A DNA stretch of 8,272 bases, from positions 1-8,272 of the forward strand of contig JAITDK010000172.1 in assembly GCA_031282605.1 (NCBI GenBank). Reading direction: 5' to 3'. Under the pieces are notes generated by a model that saw nothing but the letters and a program-made list of their open reading frames with translations, was not told where the DNA came from and searched no databases. Shown in pieces: positions 5,750 to 8,272 of this stretch; the first letter of the stretch is position 1, and every line of letters begins with the position of its first letter. Both the position numbers and the translations under genes were made by a program. The stretch is from Oscillospiraceae bacterium (GTDB taxonomy: Bacteria > Bacillota > Clostridia > Christensenellales > Aristaeellaceae).

Positions 5750-7345
5750 ATGACAAAGAGAATCGCGTTGCTGCTGGCCGCGCTTGTGCTGATCGGCTCG
5801 GTCGCGCTGGCCGCGCCCGCGCAGGAATTGGTGTTCGCGCTGCAGAACGAGCCGGACGGCTTCGACCCCAGTGTGACCAACAACAGCTTTGCCTCGCCAT
5901 TCCTGACAAACGTATTTGAGGGACTGGTCACTTACGACACGACCGACGGTTCCATGATACCGGGCAACGCCGAATCATGGACGGTCAGCGACGACGGTCT
6001 GACATACACATTCACGCTGCGCGAGGGTCTGAAGTGGTCCGACGGCAGCCCGCTAACCGCGAAGGACTACCTATACACATTCAAGCGCATCCTTACGCCG
6101 GAAACGGCGGCGCAGTATCTGAATCTAGTCACGGATTACATTGAGGGCGCGCAGGAATATTACGACGGCGCCGGCAGCGATGAAGCGCTGGGCGTTAAAG
6201 CGCCGGATGACCGCACGCTAGTGCTGACGCTGAAGACCCCCGCGCCGTACTATCTATCCATCCTGACCATGTGGACGTTCAGCCCCGTTCAGCAGGCGAC
6301 GGTCGAGGCGAACGGCGATCAGTGGACGAACAAGCCCGACACGTATATCGTCAATGGCCCATTCAAGGTCGAGGCGTTCAACATGGGCGAGAGCGTCGTG
6401 CTGGTGAAGAATCCGGAGTATTATGACGCGGACAAGGTGAAGCTGGAGCGTATCACGTTCCGCTACATCACGGATTCGGCTACCGCGCTGATGGCGTACG
6501 AGGCCGGCGAGATCGACGGTTCGCGCGGCTTCCCACCCAACGATTACGCGCGGCTGCGCGCGAGCGACGCAGGCGTAGTGATGGAAGCTGCGTACGCCAC
6601 TACCTATTATGATATCAATAACGCCAAAGCGCCGTATGACAACCCGCTGGTACGCAAGGCGCTGAACCTAGCCGTCGATCGTGTGTCGCTGATTGACAAT
6701 GTCATCCAGACGCCCGCGCTTCCGGCGTTCAGCCTGATCGGGCCTGGATACGTTGTAGACGGTGTGGACTTTGTCGAGGGACGGTCGAATTTCGGTCTGT
6801 CGGAAACCGCTGACGTAGAGGGCGCGAGGGCGGCGCTGGCTGAGGCCGGTTATCCAAACGGCGAGGGATTCCCCACGCTGCAGCTGTCATACTACACGAA
6901 CGACACGATCAAGAAGGTTGTTGAGGCTCTAGCCGCGATGTTCACCGAGAATCTGAACATCAAGGTGGAGATATCCAATGAAGACTGGGCGGTATACTAT
7001 GATAATATTCAGGCGGGCAACTATGAAGTCGCGGCGATGGGATGGGGCGCGGATTACCTGCACCCGATGACGTTCCTGCCGCTGCTGAAGACCGGCGATG
7101 CGAACAATCTTGTGGGGTACAGCAATCCGGAGTATGACGCCCTGGTCGAACAGGCGCAGAGCGAGACCGATCCAGTCGCCGCGATGGAGATCATGCGGAA
7201 GGCGGAGTCGCTGTCAGCAGAAGAATACCCGCTGCTGAACCTGTACTATCGCGCCAACACGATGCTGTTGCGCGCAAAGGTGCAAGGGTTCTACTTCGAC
7301 TATTCGGGGAGCATTTTCCTGAAGACGGCGTTTATAGCGGAGTGA
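5750..7345 (+). CDS. oppA: peptide-binding protein OppA (SBP family 5), signal peptide without lipobox
   Basis: Extracytoplasmic receptor that captures peptides and delivers them to OppBC. The 531 residues fit the family (about 500-550). Residues 1-25 form a signal peptide: basic MTKR, hydrophobic core 5-20, then ALAAPAQE with cleavage sites for signal peptidase I. No cysteine follows, so it is not a lipoprotein. Family-5 hallmarks follow: early NEPDGFDP (33-40), EGLVTYD (57-63), FTLREGLKWSDGSPLTAKD (88-106) and the late region GWGADYLHPMTFLPLL (431-446). The segment NPLVRKALNLAVDR (298-311) matches the conserved helix in which bound-peptide receptors carry VRxALxxAxDR. It ends the operon, 72 nt after oppF behind a stem-loop and a strong ribosome-binding site. 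Being in an opp operon supports a peptide substrate; nickel or other ligands of the family are less likely. Confidence 0.93.
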   Translation: MTKRIALLLAALVLIGSVALAAPAQELVFALQNEPDGFDPSVTNNSFASPFLTNVFEGLVTYDTTDGSMIPGNAESWTVSDDGLTYTFTLREGLKWSDGSPLTAKDYLYTFKRILTPETAAQYLNLVTDYIEGAQEYYDGAGSDEALGVKAPDDRTLVLTLKTPAPYYLSILTMWTFSPVQQATVEANGDQWTNKPDTYIVNGPFKVEAFNMGESVVLVKNPEYYDADKVKLERITFRYITDSATALMAYEAGEIDGSRGFPPNDYARLRASDAGVVMEAAYATTYYDINNAKAPYDNPLVRKALNLAVDRVSLIDNVIQTPALPAFSLIGPGYVVDGVDFVEGRSNFGLSETADVEGARAALAEAGYPNGEGFPTLQLSYYTNDTIKKVVEALAAMFTENLNIKVEISNEDWAVYYDNIQAGNYEVAAMGWGADYLHPMTFLPLLKTGDANNLVGYSNPEYDALVEQAQSETDPVAAMEIMRKAESLSAEEYPLLNLYYRANTMLLRAKVQGFYFDYSGSIFLKTAFIAE

Positions 7346-7404
7346 CGGCGTGGCGCATCCGCGCCTTCGTGAGGTGCGCTCAATTGAGATCCCCTTCCCG
7401 ACCT

Positions 7405-7414
7405 CCCCCCCCCC
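7405..7414. repeat. run of ten C
   Basis: Ten consecutive cytosines lie in the convergent intergenic region, 7 nt left of the terminator stem. Such runs are prone to slippage in replication and to miscounting in sequencing. No gene is affected. Confidence 0.9.
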
Positions 7415-7420
7415 GACAAC

Positions 7421-7450
7421 AAAGAGGACTGCCTCCCGGCAGCCCTCTTT
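7421..7450. terminator. bidirectional terminator between oppA and the convergent gene
   Basis: AAAGAGGACTGCC (7421-7433) and GGCAGCCCTCTTT (7438-7450) form a 13-bp stem with a TCCC loop. On the + strand position 7428/7443 is an A-C mismatch; on the - strand RNA the same position is a U-G wobble, so the stem is complete there. The - strand reading is followed by a U-rich stretch (CUCUUUGUUGU), the + strand by UCUUUCCUU. It should stop both transcripts but looks better suited to the - strand gene. The rest of the 128-bp gap holds a small GGCGC-ATCC-GCGCC hairpin (7352-7365) just after the oppA stop. Confidence 0.8.
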
Positions 7451-7473
7451 CCTTACCGATTCGATTACTTATA

Positions 7474-8272
7474 CTACTTATACTGCGCGTCGTACGCCGC
7501 CTGATAGTACCCTACCAGCTTATCCAATCCGTTCGCCTGCAGTTCAGCTACCCACCCGTCAAACTCCGCGTCCACGTCGCGCGCGCCGGTCATGAACGCT
7601 GTCATGCCTTCGCGAATCGCGGAGGACAACTCTGTCTTGATAACGGACATGCCGTCGACTTCCTCGTCGGTGAACTTCAGCGGCGGAATGATCTTCTCGT
7701 CAAAGGCATAGGGCTTGTACTGCTCAGCCGACGTCTTGTACAGCAGCGTTTCCAACCCTTCAGGGCTGTAGAGGTCGATGTTCGGATCGCTTGGCTCTCC
7801 AAGACGGAACGCCGCGTCGCGATACGTGATCGACATCTGCACAACGTGCTGGTTCTGCGGCTTGGTTTCCTGCCATGGAGTCAGTATCTTGTACAGCGCC
7901 GGCAGGCCGTTGATGCCCACCGAACCCTCGTCCGCTTCGTCCCAGTCAACGCCCTTCACGCCGTAATACGCGCGCATGGACGCCTCGAAGTCATACAACA
8001 AATCCGCCGCGCGGAACGCCTCGGCCGCTACTTTGCTGTCAGCCGAGATGAAGAAGTAATGCCCGCCTACCGAATCATGCGGGTAGCTGTTCTGGCTGCG
8101 ATACCCGTTCGGGCCGGTGATAGGCGTCAGCGCCTCGAACTCACGGTACTTCTCGCCGCCCATTTCAGCGAACATGATATAGCCGCTTGGGCTTGCGCCA
8201 ACCACGCCGCCCTCGGCCAGCTGGGTAAGCGTGTTCAGGTTCTGGGTGAACGTGCCGGGATAGATCAAGCCT
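7474..8272 (-). CDS. extracellular solute-binding protein (LplA/YtcQ-like, sugar ABC type), N-terminus beyond window
   Basis: The C-terminal ~266 residues of a solute-binding protein on the - strand, ending at the stop codon 7476-7474. The frame stays open to the right window edge, so the start lies outside; a TTG at 8268-8266 is only an internal codon. The fragment resembles the large (~500-residue) LplA/YtcQ-type receptors of carbohydrate ABC importers: an aromatic-rich middle (GGHYFFISADSK, AADLLYDFEASMRAYYGVKG), then PPLKFTDEEVDGM and the family-type tail in which a WVAELQANGLDKLVGYYQAAYD stretch closes the protein. It is not related to OppA. Its permease partners would be expected on the - strand to the right (upstream of it) and are not visible. 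The ligand cannot be told from this fragment. It converges on oppA and shares the terminator at 7421-7450. Confidence 0.82.
   Translation of the reverse strand, partial: GLIYPGTFTQNLNTLTQLAEGGVVGASPSGYIMFAEMGGEKYREFEALTPITGPNGYRSQNSYPHDSVGGHYFFISADSKVAAEAFRAADLLYDFEASMRAYYGVKGVDWDEADEGSVGINGLPALYKILTPWQETKPQNQHVVQMSITYRDAAFRLGEPSDPNIDLYSPEGLETLLYKTSAEQYKPYAFDEKIIPPLKFTDEEVDGMSVIKTELSSAIREGMTAFMTGARDVDAEFDGWVAELQANGLDKLVGYYQAAYDAQYK

Noticed and set aside
7350..7595. Small + strand open frame after oppA.
   Set aside because: It has no ribosome-binding site, a proline/threonine/arginine-rich translation, and runs through the terminator and the antisense of the convergent receptor gene.

Overview
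The window carries a complete oligopeptide ABC-transporter operon (oppB-oppC-oppD-oppF-oppA, + strand). It is flanked upstream by the 3' part of guaB (IMP dehydrogenase, + strand, cut by the left window edge) and downstream by the 3' part of a convergent, unrelated solute-binding-protein gene (- strand, cut by the right edge). The DNA is GC-rich. Protein style (IMPDH C-terminus, a long OppC with an extracytoplasmic insertion, an LplA/YtcQ-like sugar-binding protein) and the AAAGAGG..CCTCTTT terminator point to a Bacillota/Clostridia-type bacterium. This placement is inference. OppA having an ordinary signal peptide without a lipobox cysteine is unexpected for a monoderm and leaves a diderm lineage open.

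Layout: 1-1164 guaB (from the first CBS domain to the C-terminus). 1165-1520 is a 356-bp intergenic region holding a stem-loop terminator for guaB, an interrupted inverted repeat, a near-consensus sigma-70-type promoter (TTGAAA-N17-TATAAT with an extended -10) with two copies of the palindrome AATTGCAATT 22 bp apart laid over it, and a roughly 150-nt leader with two hairpins. 1521-7345 is the opp operon, with small gaps or overlaps (10 nt, 14 nt, ATGA overlap, then 72 nt before oppA). 7346-7473 is the convergent intergenic region with a bidirectional terminator. 7474-8272 (- strand) is the C-terminal half of a sugar-type extracellular solute-binding protein.

How the parts work together: OppA captures peptides outside the membrane, OppB and OppC form the channel, and OppD and OppF are the two ATPases. 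All five belong to one predicted transcription unit from the promoter at 1331-1359. The sequence suggests control at several levels: possible repressor binding over the promoter, a folded leader, a hairpin hiding the oppF ribosome-binding site (coupling OppF synthesis to OppD translation), and a stem-loop between oppF and oppA that could set OppA levels apart from the membrane/ATPase genes.

The gene content itself is conventional. I see no phage, CRISPR, toxin-antitoxin, RNA gene or insertion sequence. The points worth a second look are regulatory and architectural rather than a new enzymatic system.
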